A DNA stretch of 64,000 bases from Magicicada septendecula (taxonomy: Eukaryota; Arthropoda; Insecta; Hemiptera; Cicadidae). Under the pieces are notes generated by a model. The model was not told where the DNA came from, did not search any database, and saw only the letters and a program-made list of their open reading frames with translations. A program made the position numbers and the translations under genes. Location: assembly GCA_034769895.1 (NCBI GenBank), contig CM068367.1:112762654-112826653 (forward strand), given 5' to 3'. This document shows positions 33,356 to 45,155 of this stretch, one piece after another; position 1 is the stretch's first letter; each line of letters opens with the position of its first letter.

Positions 33356-36300
33356 AGGGTGTCTACAGGTAACGAAAGTAACGAAAATAACAATAAAGTA
33401 CCATTTTTTGAAAAAAGGTAACGAAAGTAATTAAAAGTAACTAGAAAGAAATGGCCGTAACGAATTTTTGCGTCTCCGTCTAGTGAGAAACTCAAATAGG
33501 GAAATAGTATGTTCGGCCGAGAGATTTTTACTCTTTGGTCCGTGCATCACTGCGGTTCAGGGTTGTTTTCAAATTATGCAATAGTTACTTAACCTATATA
33601 GTTAGCTGTGAGTCGGTGCCGTTCTGTGCATGGAGAAGTAGTTTTTTGCTTTGTTATGAACCTTCATTAAAAGCAGTTGTAGTTTTTATTGAAATTGATT
33701 CTGTCTTTTTTTATGCGACTTCATTAATATAAAGTGTGCGGCAGTGGACGAGTTGGATATTTGTTTACTAACATTCCGTAGGCCTACTCTGGCGTCTTTT
33801 TCCGTGAGACGGAATTCTGCTGTTTTTTTGTGCAGTGTTGGTGCTAAAGTTTTTTGTTTGAATTTTTGACTTATTCTCGTATTGGATTTAAATAAGCCTG
33901 TAAACTTTTCTTTGTATTTTGATAATGCCTGGTAAAAATTCTTTCAACCGAACTTGGCTGGACGATGACGATTTTTCGTTGTGGTTAAAACCAGTGGAAA
34001 ATGATAAACATTCTGCCTTCTGTAAGTTGTGTATGAAAAAGTTTAGTATATCTGGTGCTGGGGTGTATGCAATTAAATTACATGCAAAGGGTAAAAAGCA
34101 CCTTCAGCTATCATCAAGTCCTCTTGTAAAAGGGGTGCAGGAAGTTCTTCCTTTTAGGCCTAGTAGTAATTGTGCTAGTACTAGTAAAAGAGAGTGCATT
34201 CAGGGATCTGAAGTAGGAATATGAAAACAGAATACACTTGGCTCAGTTGATAAATTTTTTTTCGAATGATGAAGTGACAGGCAGAAATTTACTGGTCACT
34301 GGATCAAGTGTATAGTCACAGCTCAGCTAGGTCTCATGGAAATTCAACTAATCTTTTTAAATTGATGTTTAAACGTTGTGAAGTAGCTCAGAAATTCAAT
34401 TTACACAAAGACAAAATTGGCTATTACATTACGTATGGACTTGGGCCATTTTTCCAGTCTGAACTAGCCAGGAAAGTTTCAAATTGTGATTTTTTTTTGC
34501 ATTTCTTTTGATGAAAGTCTAAATAAAATTGTTCAGTCTTGTCAAATGGATATTATAGTTCGTTTTTGGGAGGCTGATGAAATTAAAACAAGATATTTAA
34601 CTTCGTGCTTTTTAGGTAGTTCCAAAGCCAGTGACATTTTAATCAATTTCATCTCGTCTTTACAAGAGAATGGTTTAGATTTACAAAGGTTGTTAAGTGT
34701 CTCCATGGATGGGCCCAATGTAAACTTAAAATTTTTAAACGATCTTCAGGCCTATTTGTTAAATGATACCGATGACAGTCAGCCACGTCTGTTGCAGTTT
34801 GGCACATGTACATTACACATTGTTCATGGTGCATACAAAACTGCTCATGTGAATTCTGAGTGGAATATAAATAAGTTCTTGCGTTCCCTCTATTATTTTT
34901 TCAAAGATGTACCGTCTTGGAGGAATGACTACCAGCAAATTTCAGGTTCATGCTTATTCCCTCAAAAATTTTGCTCTATTCGTTGGGTTGAGAATGTCAA
35001 AGTTATGCAGAGAGCTGTTGAAATGTTGCCGTTTCTAAGAAAATATTTCAGTTCTTCTAAGAAAAATGTTTCTTCAAGTGACACTTCAAAATTAATTCAA
35101 GAATTTCTTTCAAGTGAACTTCTAGAAACTAAATTATGTTTTTTAATTTCAATCGCTTCTGAGTTGGAGTATTTTTTAACCACTTATCAGTCTAACAAGC
35201 CACTTTTACCTTTTATGTATGCTGAGTTAAGACATTTGCTGGGAAATCTGATGCGTAGAATTGTTAAAGATAATGTACTTAAGTCTGCTGGATCAGGAAC
35301 AAAACTTTTGGATATCAACCTCCGAAACGCTGACAATCTCAAGACTTCTCATCATGTAAATATAGGTTTTGCTGCTACGTTATACTTGAAAAAATTAAAA
35401 CCTTTAGTTGTTCTTCAGTTCATAAATGAATGCAGGAATTTTATCAGAGAATTAATCATGAAGTTATTTGAGAAGAGTCCATTATGAAATAAATTCTTAA
35501 AAGGTGTCAGTTGTTTTTCACCTGAAGTTATGAAAAGTGACATTTTAAGAGCTGAAAGAGTTAACTTAGCTTTGAAATATTTATGTGAAAAAAAAAAACA
35601 GCTTAGCGGGTTTCAAGCAGATTTAGCACATAGAGAATATTTGGAGACTATTGGCAAAAATGATGTGCAGGAAGAACTTAAAAAGTTTAGTAGGTCAAAA
35701 GATAGACTTGACAAATTTTTTACTGCTCTGTATGCAAAACACAGTGTTGGTTCTGCCCTTCGTTTGTTTACCCAAAAATCACTTGTTCTCTTTCATAGCA
35801 ATGCTGCTGTTGGGAGGAGTTTCTCTATTAATAAACAGTGTCTTGTTGAAAACTTGCATGAAGATAGTCTGGTCAGTCAACGTGCAACCTATGACGCTAT
35901 ATCAGCTGCTGGAGGTGTAGAAAATGTAATTATCACAAAGCCGATGATTCATGCAGCTAGAAATTCATCTGCTAAGAGAGTGGAAGCATTAAAACGACAG
36001 AAAGAGAAAAAGGATGAAATTGAACAAAAAAGGAAATCAGCTGTTGAAGAAATAAAAAAGATAAGAATTAAAAACAAAAAATCTTGAGCAAGCTAAAGAA
36101 GAAGCTGAAGCTTTAGATGTGGAACTAGAAAAAATTAACGAAGGTTGTTTAAAGCAGATGTTACTATGTGTTGTACTTTTTTTTAGTAGACTCTTGTGTT
36201 CATTACTTTTACTGTTACTTTTTTTAAGCTTGGTTTTTTTAATGTGCTGTGTGTTATTTAATATTTTCGTCAGTATGCTGTAAAACAATAACTTCTATTT

Positions 36301-36772
36301 GTGATTATTATAGTAGGGTTTAAATTTTGAATTTATTGTAATTAAAGTAATTTTTTAAAATTGTAATTGTAATTTAATTGTAATTTTGAGTAGAAAACGC
36401 TTCACGCTAAACAGCTGTCGGTCGTATGACTTTGGCGCATGCGTAGTTCGTTTGTAGTAGCATCAGTCTCATTATTTTATAGCCACACCTCGTATGTTGC
36501 TGTACTTCAGCATTTACAAGCTGGTTTCCATTATATTTGTGAAATTCACTAGCCTGAACGAATCACATTAGCGACAGGTAAGTCAAAATTAAGTTTTATT
36601 AATTTCAGCTTTTTAACTACTATAGTTATCAGGGTTAAATGGTGTGTTGGACCTAGTGATTAAAACAATTGTGCATTATATTTTTTCATATCAGTAGGCC
36701 TACTTATAAATGTGCAGTCATAGGTAACTAAAAAGTACCAAATTTGGAAAACTGTTTTCTTGTAGACACCCT
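33356..36772 (+). mobile_element. hAT-2 DNA transposon
   Basis: 3,417 bp with terminal inverted repeats AGGGTGTCTACA and an 8 bp target duplication GAATATAC (33348-33355, 36773-36780). The partner LTR near 44255 holds the empty site. Subterminal regions contain repeated AGTAAC/GTAACGAAAG motifs (33370-33450) and related AAGTAA/GTAATT motifs near 36340-36380, possible transposase binding sites. Confidence 0.9.
33919..36087 (+). pseudogene. hAT-2 transposase, broken
   Basis: Plus-strand pieces: 33919-34224 with FNRTWLDDDDFSLWLKPV and a BED-type finger (CKLCMKKF ... IKLHAKGKKHLQL); 34308-34511; 34486-35487 with SFDESLNKIVQSCQMDI (first Asp), VSMDGPNVNLKF (second Asp), CTLHIVHGAYKTA (C/H motif) and SIRWVENV; and 35530-36087, a lysine-rich C-terminal part. 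Lesions: a stop at 34222-34224, a frameshift in a T-run at about 34490-34498, and a stop at 35485-35487. The usual C-terminal hAT dimerisation motif is not evident; AVGRSFSINKQCLVENLHED at 35812-35870 may be a diverged form. A different hAT lineage from hAT-1. Confidence 0.82.
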
Positions 36773-36799
36773 GAATATACTATTGATATAAATGTGTTT

Positions 36800-37106
36800 A
36801 TTTTGCTAAACATTATGCCACTGACTTGTTATAATATTATTTTATACATAACCACCAAAATCAGTAAAAGTTTCACATTGTTAAGGTAATGAAGAAGGCC
36901 TTTTCGAAATTATTTAAATTTCATCATCAGTTCACACGCTATTACACTTTCCTCTTCTGTTGTTAATGTTCTTGCTGCAATGTCATCCCTTATATGTATG
37001 TACTGTTGTTTTTATCTGTGTCCTCCATTACATCTTTCTGTAATCCATATTGAATTTGGAAAGCAAAGGAAAACCTTTACTGATTTTGGTGGTTATGTAT
37101 AAAATA
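36800..37106 (-). mobile_element. PLE-C: 307 bp hammerhead-bearing non-autonomous insertion
   Basis: Flanked by a 12 bp duplication ATAAATGTGTTT (36788-36799 and 37107-37118). The partner LTR near 44265-44285 has the same target once. It codes for nothing. It contains 36 bp inverted repeats (36838-36873 and 37071-37106, one mismatch), the right one touching the duplication, and a hammerhead on the minus strand. Penelope-type elements often carry a short inverted copy of one end, and 11-12 bp duplications match the other PLEs here. Confidence 0.8.
36890..36936 (-). ncRNA. Hammerhead ribozyme of PLE-C
   Basis: Minus strand: TGAA, CTGATGA (36930-36924), stem II GAAAT/ATTTC, GAAA (36905-36902), AGGCCT, UC, then TTCA. 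TGAA and TTCA pair as stem I. The loop-side element AGGCCT is a perfect palindrome, which suits hammerheads with tiny stem III that act as dimers. All invariant core bases are present. Confidence 0.7.
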
Positions 37107-37157
37107 ATAAATGTGTTTTACCACTCAACTGGCTGTAACTGGTAGTGTTACGTTACA

Positions 37158-37826
37158 TTGTCCCCCAAAATGATTTGTTCATAATTATTGTCAGAATTAT
37201 GATAAATCATTTTGTATGCCTCTAGATTCATGAAACTATTCAAAACATAGTTTGTTTACATTCTTTCACTTGACCCACTTTTTCGTTTTGACAACAACCG
37301 GATTGCCACCCTTCGTCACTGACTTTCGCTTACTACCTGCTGTCTAGTCCCAAACCCCGGTCATTCACCTCACACATGTGTTCTTAACGTATTTACTCTC
37401 ACTCAACCCCTCTCAATTCATTTCACTTCTTATAGCTATTTTACAAAGTCCTTACTCTATTACATCGTTACGATTTTGTTATTAAGGAAATCTAAATTTA
37501 TTTAAATCCCCATTGATTAATTTCCCAATTAAATTTTTATATACAGTCCCTTTTTTTTTCATTTTGATAATTACATGTTAGATTTACAAATCCCCATTTC
37601 TCATTCTCCCCTGGACCCATGGTGGTATTGTTTTAACTGCCGAACATTAAAGATACCCCGTACTGTTTCAGGTTTGTTGATCTCTGAGACCTCGTATGTC
37701 GCGCCTCCCTTAATGGTGGTTACCTCATATGGTCCTTGGTACAACTAACAGAATTTTACTGTTACCTTATTTACTGCATCTGAGATTGGGTTGTCTTTAC
37801 TAGGATTAAGTCTCCTACCTTAAACT
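37158..37826 (-). other. Gypsy-1 3' interior, non-coding
   Basis: Polypurine tract at its left edge (37158-37170), then AT-rich sequence between the LTR and the integrase stop. No envelope-like frame recognised. Confidence 0.5.
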
Positions 37827-40689
37827 TTAATTTGTTGTTTTCTTCATTCTTCTTCGTGCTCTTTGTTCACCCTTTCTTTTTATTTTTTGATATAGTTCAT
37901 TATGGTGATTCTTCATCTCTTTTTTCATCAATTCATGGTCAACGTAGGATTCCCATACTCTTTTCGGTTTGGTGCCCCATTGTGCTTGATATGGCGTCAT
38001 TTCAATGGTATCATGGTAAATCTCATTGATGCGCTTTTCAACGATCTTAACATACTTCGCCCATTTCGTATGGTGTCCTCCTACCATTACCCTAAATATA
38101 TTGCCCAGTTGTCGATTTACTCTTTCCGCCAAATTTGTACAAGGGTTTGGGATGGCCGTATATTTAGGTTTGATTCCCAGATCTCCTAAACTCTTTATCC
38201 ATGATCTGCTTGTGAATTGGGTGCCATTGTCGGTTAAGATTGACTTTGGTTTACCCACTTCTTGAATATACAACTTTAGTTTATTTAATGTGATGGCCGT
38301 TGTCGCCTTCTTCATGGTGTATAACTTAACATAATTCGTAAACTTATCAACGACTACTAATATGTATTTCACACCATTTGTTGACACAAGCAATGGTCCA
38401 TAATAGTTCATACTGGCCATTTCTCCTTTCTCTTTCGGTAGTATCGGCCGTGTCTCTCCAATACCTCTCCTGCCGTGGTCCTTACATCTCTGGCATATTT
38501 CACACGTTTTAATCATTTTTTTAGTAAATTTATGGAAATGATCCCCTGTGAAATATTCCTTAAAAACTTCGAACATTCGCCTTACTCCACAGTGTCCGTA
38601 CAGTTCGTGTATCTCCTTGATCAATCCCTCGCCGATCTCTTTAGTAAACATAACTTTCCATCTCTTCCTTTCCTTTCGATATAACTTATTGTTATACCAC
38701 GTATATATTTTCTGTAGTTGTTTATTTGTATTATCTTGTAATTGGTTTATAATATTCTTTAATTTCTGATCCTTCTGCTGGTGTTGGGATATGTTAGTTA
38801 GCTGATTTTTCAATTGTTTGTTTAGTCTGATACCTACAGCACAAATCTCTAGTTCTCCTTCTCCGTCCTTTCTCATCTCTTGCGAATTTACTGGGTATCG
38901 ACTCAGTATGTCAGCTACTATATTCTCGCTCCCTTTGCAGTGCATTACTTCAAAATCATACTCTTGAATCGCGAGTATCCATCTCGTAATACACGAGCAT
39001 GTTAACTGGCATTTCTGCATGAACGTCAACGCTTTATTATCTGTAATGATTGTGAGCGGACGTCCTAGCACATATGTTCTGAATTTTTTAAGGCAGTGTA
39101 CGACGCTCAATAATTCTAGTGCTGTCGTAAAATAGTTCAACTCGGCGCCTCAGAATACTCAACTAGTAAACGCAATTACCCCGATTTGACCGTCTTCATC
39201 TATTTGATATAGTTGTCCTCCCAGTGCGTATTTACTAGCGTCTGTCTGTAAATAAAACGCTTGTTTGGGTGAGGATGTCTTAACATTACTGTATTTACAA
39301 ATAGTTGTTATCTTTTTCGAACTGTTCATTTAACTCTTGGGTCCATTTAAACCGTACTCCTTTCTTCAATAATTGTAAAAGTGGTCACGTCGCCTCAGCA
39401 TATCGACTGGTGAATTTATTATAGAAGTTTGTCAACCCAAGGAATCCCTTTAATTGGTTTGGGTTTTTTGGCTTCAGAAACTCTAATATTGCCGCTACCT
39501 TGTCTGCTGAAGCACTGATGCCCTTCGTTGATAATTCGTATCCTAAGTATTCTATTTTTTCTCTGAAAAACTTCGATTTGCGCAGATTTACTGTGAGGTT
39601 AGCTTTCTTGAGATCTTCTAGCAACAACTGCAGGTGGACGAGATGTTCCTCTATGCTTTGAGATACACACAAGCAATCGTCGACGTAAATAATCGTGAAT
39701 TTCTTTATCTCTTCTGACAGCACATGATCCAATCCTCTTGTTAAGCTTGCCAGACTTGTTTTTAAACCAAATGGAGTGGCAGTATAATGATAGCAACGTC
39801 CTTTATATAAGAATCCGGTAAAGTCACGGCATTCTTCCGGTAACGGTATTTGCCAGAAGCTACTTGTCAAGTCGATACTACTCATCACTTTGATGTTTCC
39901 ACAGCTCGCCAACACTTCATTAATCGGCATCGCTCCTTCATACTCTGGGACCGTCACGGCATTGATTCTCTGCACATCCAAGCATAGTCATACCGACTGA
40001 TCCTTTTTGATGACGGTTACGATCGGATTAATATATGGACTCGCAGCTTGCTCTATCACTCCGCACGCCTCCATCTTCTTGATTTCTTTGTCTACAGCTT
40101 TTTGATATTTCAGAGGAAGTGGCCAACCCTTCTTGCAGTATGGTGTGGTATCCGGCACAGTAAATTTGTGTTCATAACTCGTAATCCTCCCTGGTTGCTC
40201 CCTGAAGATCTGGTGATTTTTTCTTAACACTTCCTCTAACTCCTTCTTCACCTGCGCCTCGACTCCTGTAATTTCTTCAAGTTTTTTATGAATCATCTTC
40301 CCAATCTGCTCCTCTTCTTGATCTACTTCTATTGCTAGAATTTCAACGTATTCCGGTGCATCTTCCACTGCTTCATGTCTATTAAATGTTATATGATTCT
40401 CTTTAAAATTAATGATACATCTACTCTCTTGCAGCAACCCGATTCCTATTATGCATTCCCGGATTAGATTTGGTACTATTAAAAATACACTGTCAATGCT
40501 GTACTGGCCGATTTTCACATCCAATAGTAATTGCTGAGTTATTTGTTTAGACTTTCTCCCGACCGCTTCTTTCACTATCATATTTGTTACCTTCAATATA
40601 TTTAGTTTTCCCATCTGGAATTTGTGTTTGTGATACCACTCTGCTGAGATTGCATTTATTTGACTACCCGTGTCAATTAAGGCGACCAC
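37827..40689 (-). pseudogene. Gypsy-1 pol: protease, RT, RNase H, integrase
   Basis: Minus-strand order: aspartic protease ALIDTGSQINAIS (from 40689), RT N-terminus (YCKKGWPLPLKYQKAVDKEI), a TGA at 39988-39990, RT core (MSSIDLTSSFWQIPL, ATPFGLKTS, the catalytic YVDDCLCVS, FLGLTNFYNKF) to 39385, then damaged sequence, RNase H (LTIITDNKALTFM, GSENIVADILSRYP) and integrase with the zinc-binding region, the DDE core (MNYYGPLLVS, SILTDNGTQFT, NLAERVNRQLG) and the C-terminus ending at 37827. Integrase catalytic D at MNYYGP is replaced by N in the usual D-x-x-GP motif. Several stops and at least one frameshift: inactive. Confidence 0.88.
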
Positions 40690-40855
40690 CGGTATTCCGT
40701 TTATGCATATGTTTAACTCTGGGCATTTAATTTTGCGCGTATTGTATATTTCTAGATCTTCTTCTAATAAAGCGTCCCTTATCTCTATGAAAGTAGTGCT
40801 AAAATTTCCTTATAATTATAACCTACATCTACCTTATCTCTACTAGAAAGCTTAA

Positions 40856-42430
40856 TTAGTTTTTTGAGTTTGTTGCTGGCATGTCGACAATATGTGAAGG
40901 TCTCTGTGTAGCGCTAGTCCCTGTGATGGCATTGACCTGAGACTCGTATACCCGTTTGTTTGGTATTTTTGCGCTTTCTCTTGGGTCGAGCTCATTGTTC
41001 GAGTTTGTTTGCCGCCACCTTGGTTTCTGGCGATAAGTTGCCTGTACATCACTTTTATTGTTATTCCAAGGTCGACCCCCGCTTTCATGTTGTTCCGGCT
41101 TCACCGCTACTTGTACTCTATAATTGTCAGAGCTGTCTTCCTTCGTCTTGTGTAACGCCACAAAGTCCATCAGCAACATTTGAAATTCTGTGATGTTTTC
41201 TACCCCTCTTGTAATACATGCCACCACTGTCATGGTGGTAGTGTTGCTCCAATTTCCGTATTAGATGCTGGTCCGATATCGGTGGTATTAGTTGCCGATT
41301 TTGCAGTATACATCTTTCCATGTACTGCACCATACTAAATCCACTCTTCGGTCGATATCTCCCGAACTCTAATTGGTCGTGTACACCCTCTTGTATCATC
41401 TGGTTCCAGTATTTTGCTATAAATGCTTCCTGGAATTCTTGGAACATCTTAATATTATTTTTAATCAATTTTCACCAAATGGCGGCTTCCCCTTCTAAGT
41501 GCCTGGAGACCCAGTTCACCCTTTCATTCATGTAGTACTCCCTGTGAATTTCGTCCAACTCCTTGACGAACTCCATGGGGTATTCCTCTTTTCCATTGAA
41601 CGTGACGTTCTCGATGTGTTCTGTCATCATCCCGCGTTGCATCGGTGACCTCTCCATTTGCATCAATCTTGTTCGTACGTCCTCCCTTATCTGCGTCAGT
41701 TGACCGTCTATTGAAATACAGTTGTTCTCATATAACTCGGTAAGTTTCTGTATCTGCTCTCCATTCTTTTTGTTATTATTATTTACTTTGTTATTCAGGG
41801 TTTTTATTTCTTGTGCTACGACGACTTGGTGCTGTCTGAACACTTGATCGCTTTTTTCTAAGCGCTCCTTCACCTCTGCCTGGACTGTCTCCATTTCTTC
41901 TCTGACGACCTCCTTTGTTTCAGCTCTAATCTTCGTTGTGAACTCCTGGTTTTCCTTTCTTAATTCATTAATCTGTTGTTCTACGTGTGTTCTGTGTTCG
42001 TTTAGCTGTTGTGTGACTTTTAGTTCCATATTCTTTTCGATCTCGTCGATTTTTTCTGTTAATTGTTTTAATTGTTATTATGTGTTATTTGTTGTTGTAA
42101 TTGTTTATTGTTTTCTCTCATTTTTTCTATCAAGTTTTGTTCTAATCGTTTACTGTTTTCTGTCACTTGTTTATTGTTTCCTGCTATTTGCTGTGTTATT
42201 TGTTGTAGTAATGTGGCTATATCTATATTTGTTTGTGTTTGTTGTACTTCACTGCGGCCGTCTTCTTCTCGTCGTCCCCTGGCCTCTGAAAGAACCGTCG
42301 GGATCTCATTGTCTGTCGATTCTTCCCATATTCCGGTCTCTCCCATTTGGTTATTGACCTCGAATTCCACCTCATTACCACCATTATCCCCGTTATTCGC
42401 TGCTATTTCTATTTTACGAGTATTATGCAA
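40856..42430 (-). pseudogene. Gypsy-1 gag
   Basis: Begins MHNTRKIEIAANNGDNGG at 42430, followed by a Gln/Asn-rich coiled coil (to 42068), frameshift, a second coiled-coil block (42029-41472; RKENQEFTTKIRAETKEVVR), then the retrotransposon gag core EFQEAFIAKYWNQM and QLEFGRYRPKSGFSMVQYME (41468-41127), with a TGA between W and K at 41469-41471. A further frameshift leads to the basic C-terminus (to 40856). No clear CCHC knuckle remains. It forms the particle shell in active elements. It is related to the Gypsy-2 gag by the same layout, so the two elements belong to sister families. Confidence 0.78.
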
Positions 42431-42549
42431 TTTAAATTCCCTTAATTTTCTACTTTTGTTACGAGTTAAAATCTACTTACATTAACATATATCTTATTTA
42501 TTGTCTACCCCGTTTCATTCTATCGAGCTTATTAATTTACTAAATTAAG

Positions 42550-42570
42550 CTCCACGTTGTTGGGCATCAA
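42550..42570 (-). promoter_or_regulatory. Probable primer binding site of Gypsy-1
   Basis: Three bases after the 5' LTR end, the minus strand reads TGATGCCCAACAACGTGG, close to the usual TGG-start primer binding sites and spaced as in Gypsy-2. The third base suggests decay. tRNA identity not assigned. Confidence 0.45.
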
Positions 42571-42573
42571 ATA

Positions 42574-44318
42574 TAACTATTCACTGGACGCTGGTCTATT
42601 TAAAGCTTTGCGTTCGTACGCCAAATATACAATTATTTTAAATTTATGTTATAATTATTAAGTATAGAATGTTGGGCGCCAGAGATAATTAGGAATCTCA
42701 GGGTTTGTTGTTAATAACAACTCTTATGTTCAGATGATAAATAAACAATACTATATTTATCACTTGTATACATTTAAATAATATAACATATAACATCAGT
42801 GTCATTACAAATTGACAGATTAAATAACTTCTCAATTGCTACTAAAATTCTTTATCCCTTTCTAATCGTCACAAGAGATTAATGAACACATTGAATATCA
42901 TCTATCATTTATGAGAGCTTAATTAGTCCATTGACTATTATCTATAATTTATGAGATTAATTAACACATTGAATATAATTTATAAGAGATTAATTAACAC
43001 ATTGAATATTATTTATAACATTGCTAAGTTACTCTTGGAACTAGAAATCTCCTTCATTCTCATCATAAATTAACTTTGATCAATGACATGACTTAAGATC
43101 TAACATATCATAATTATCGAACTACCATTCAAATTTATATTAAATATTTAAACTTTGTACTCTGATTGTATGTCGTAAGATATAAAATACACTTCAGCAT
43201 CTGAACGTCTTCATGGGTTCTTTTAGAATGAAACTGGTTAAACGTAGGTAGACAACTATACTACATAAAATTATTTATTACAACATTTTAATTTGATACG
43301 ATTACTTGAGTTTGATTATCCATTATTCCGTCCTGCTCGTTCCACACTTTACACCTCCCAACACAATTATCTTACTCTGCTTTTTATTCACACACTATCG
43401 CGATAACCATTCATCTCCACGCCCTCCGAAACTTTGACTTTCTCATATGGCCGCGCACAGGATAAATAATACTGCTTGACTTATTAATGACCGCTTGTTC
43501 TTTTCTTCACTTCCTCCTAAGTACTTACTTTACTTCTTCATGACGATAACTAACTGGTTTGTCTAATGACCGAATACTGATTGACTGAATGAATATGTTA
43601 CAGACTGTCTTAGATTGCTTGATGATTATAACTTCTAACTCTCTCTAACAACAACTACCAAAAACTGCCACTAACAAACTTCCACGGACTGACTGCTTGC
43701 TAACTGGTAACTGACTGACCGATTCTCCTCTAAGTTCCTTCACGAGTTACTTTTATAGTTTCACATAGACTTCCCATACTGCCGCTACTCTTAAGATTAC
43801 CATCATTGGCCATAATTCAAACGTGTTGCCAGTAAGTTTGAAATTATCCAGTTAACACTCGAAATAACTTCGCACGCAGAGGTGATGCTATCTCTGATTG
43901 GAGAATTCTTATAGACGCGCACTTCTTTCCGCCAGACTGTTATCTCATTAAAAAGAGAAATTTGTTTTATAAAACCACCCCCATTATGACGTATCACTCT
44001 TTGTATTTTGAAGGCTGAAAACACCCTATTTCTAACGGTACTTCATATTTTTTGCTGTTTTGTGCAAACAAAGCGTTTTATATCTTTACGACTTAGAAAG
44101 TTGTACATACAATACAATTTTACACTTGCTCGGCGCCAACGTGTCGCCTCGCTAATACACACCTCTTACTTATATAACAAATACTTGGTACAATTCTCCT
44201 CTGTATGTCTATTTACTAACATTACATCTATTAATATTAATAGTCTACATCAGAATATACTATTGATATAAATGTGTTTTACCATTCAACTGGCTGTAAC
44301 CGGTAGTGTTACGTTACA
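42574..44318 (-). repeat. Gypsy-1 right (5') LTR
   Basis: 1,745 bases, uninterrupted, and the reference for the empty sites of the three insertions in the left LTR. A plus-strand frame at 44008-44271 is repeated at 33103-33372 only because both LTRs contain it; it is not a gene. Confidence 0.88.
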
Positions 44319-44323
44319 GTGTT

Positions 44324-44995
44324 GATGAAATTATCAGTCATTTTGGTTGTTTAATAACTTCTTTATTTGAGCTTCCTTCTTTGATCTCTTATAATTTTCC
44401 CTTTTCTTCTTCATGCAAGTTACTATCTCCTTGTTCTACTTAGTATGTTATCTTCTTGCTTAGTGTTTCATCCCTTAAATATTTAATTTCCTTAACTATT
44501 TTCCCTATCACATGCGCGTTGGCACCAGTCGGGTGGGCACTTTTGGCCCCATTACACCGCTGTCCATCTTACACCTTCTGAGTTCAGAGGAACGTATTGT
44601 CTGCTCAGGTATATGATTGCTGGATCATTCTACAGTCAATCGTCAAAAAACTTTAAAGTAGTCTTAGTGCAACTAAAAAAATTAATAAATATTCTGTGAT
44701 TCTTCACGTTATCATAGTATAAATTACATTATATCTTCCTTCTTTATGGATCTCTTTTCTCATACTGCGCTCTTTAGTGACACAATATTGTTGATGGGCA
44801 TTATTTATCTTTACTTCTCATTATTTATATTAAAACTCACTTTTCTTTATCACCCTTCTTTTTAACACATTTATAATTTATTATTTGGTTCAAATGCCCT
44901 TCTTTCTCTGTGTACTTGGATCCATGATCTCATATGTATTATTATTATTGTCCTTAATCACTGTGTAAGGTCCGGTGTATAACAATAAGTTTTTT
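44324..44995 (-). other. Gypsy-2 interior, 3' part after integrase
   Basis: AT-rich. The right end still encodes the integrase C-terminal tail (LYTGPYTVIKDNNNNTYEI on the minus strand, about 44990-44930). The rest has no recognisable frame. Confidence 0.5.
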
Positions 44996-45143
44996 ACTGT
45001 TTCTCATAGTAAAAATACCTGATTGTTTAAGACCTGATGATGTCAGTGATGACGAAAAGCTTAGTCGAACAATAAAAATTATAGCAGTTAGCAAATTCAT
45101 AAAAGAAATAGTAAGGATAGCTGCTAATTTAAACAATACGAAG
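44996..45143 (+). mobile_element. PLE-D: 148 bp hammerhead-only insertion
   Basis: Flanked by the 12 bp duplication AATAAGTTTTTT (44984-44995, 45144-45155). Removing it and one duplication restores the run of the Gypsy-2 integrase tail. Only a hammerhead core and about 70 bases of tail are present. It is either an extreme 5' truncation of a PLE or a minimal ribozyme-bearing unit. Confidence 0.75.
45021..45074 (+). ncRNA. Hammerhead ribozyme of PLE-D
   Basis: CTGATGA at 45034-45040, stem II GTCA/TGAC (45042-45053), GAAA at 45054-45057, AGCTTAG, then UC as the cleavage position (45065-45066). Outer stem I is supported by ATTGTT upstream pairing with AACAAT downstream, plus a C-G pair next to the core. 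Complete core. Confidence 0.72.
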
Positions 45144-45155
45144 AATAAGTTTTTT

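Larger units (their letters stand above)
30437..37157 (-). repeat. Gypsy-1 left (3') LTR with three insertions
   Basis: Aligns to 42574-44318 once the insertions at 31842-32981, 33356-36772 and 36800-37106 are removed. Each insertion is absent from the partner LTR, which shows the uninterrupted target. The left LTR also has about 90 extra bases, partly a local duplication of the TTGAATATCAT motif near 30745-30830. Confidence 0.87.
30437..44318 (-). mobile_element. Gypsy-1: Ty3/Gypsy LTR retrotransposon nested in Gypsy-2
   Basis: Flanked by the 5 bp duplication GTGTT (30432-30436 and 44319-44323). LTRs: 30437-37157 (with three insertions, net about 1.83 kb) and 42574-44318 (1,745 bases). Minus-strand order in the interior is gag, protease, RT, RNase H, integrase. 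LTRs begin TGTAACGTAAC on the minus strand. A polypurine tract (TTTTGGGGGACAA, 37158-37170) precedes the 3' LTR, and a likely primer binding site follows the 5' LTR. Every gene carries stops or frameshifts. Confidence 0.88.

Noticed and set aside
33103-33372. An 89-codon frame repeated at 44008-44271
   Set aside because: Both lie in the two LTRs of Gypsy-1, antisense to its genes. Repetition is explained by the LTRs, and no domain is visible.
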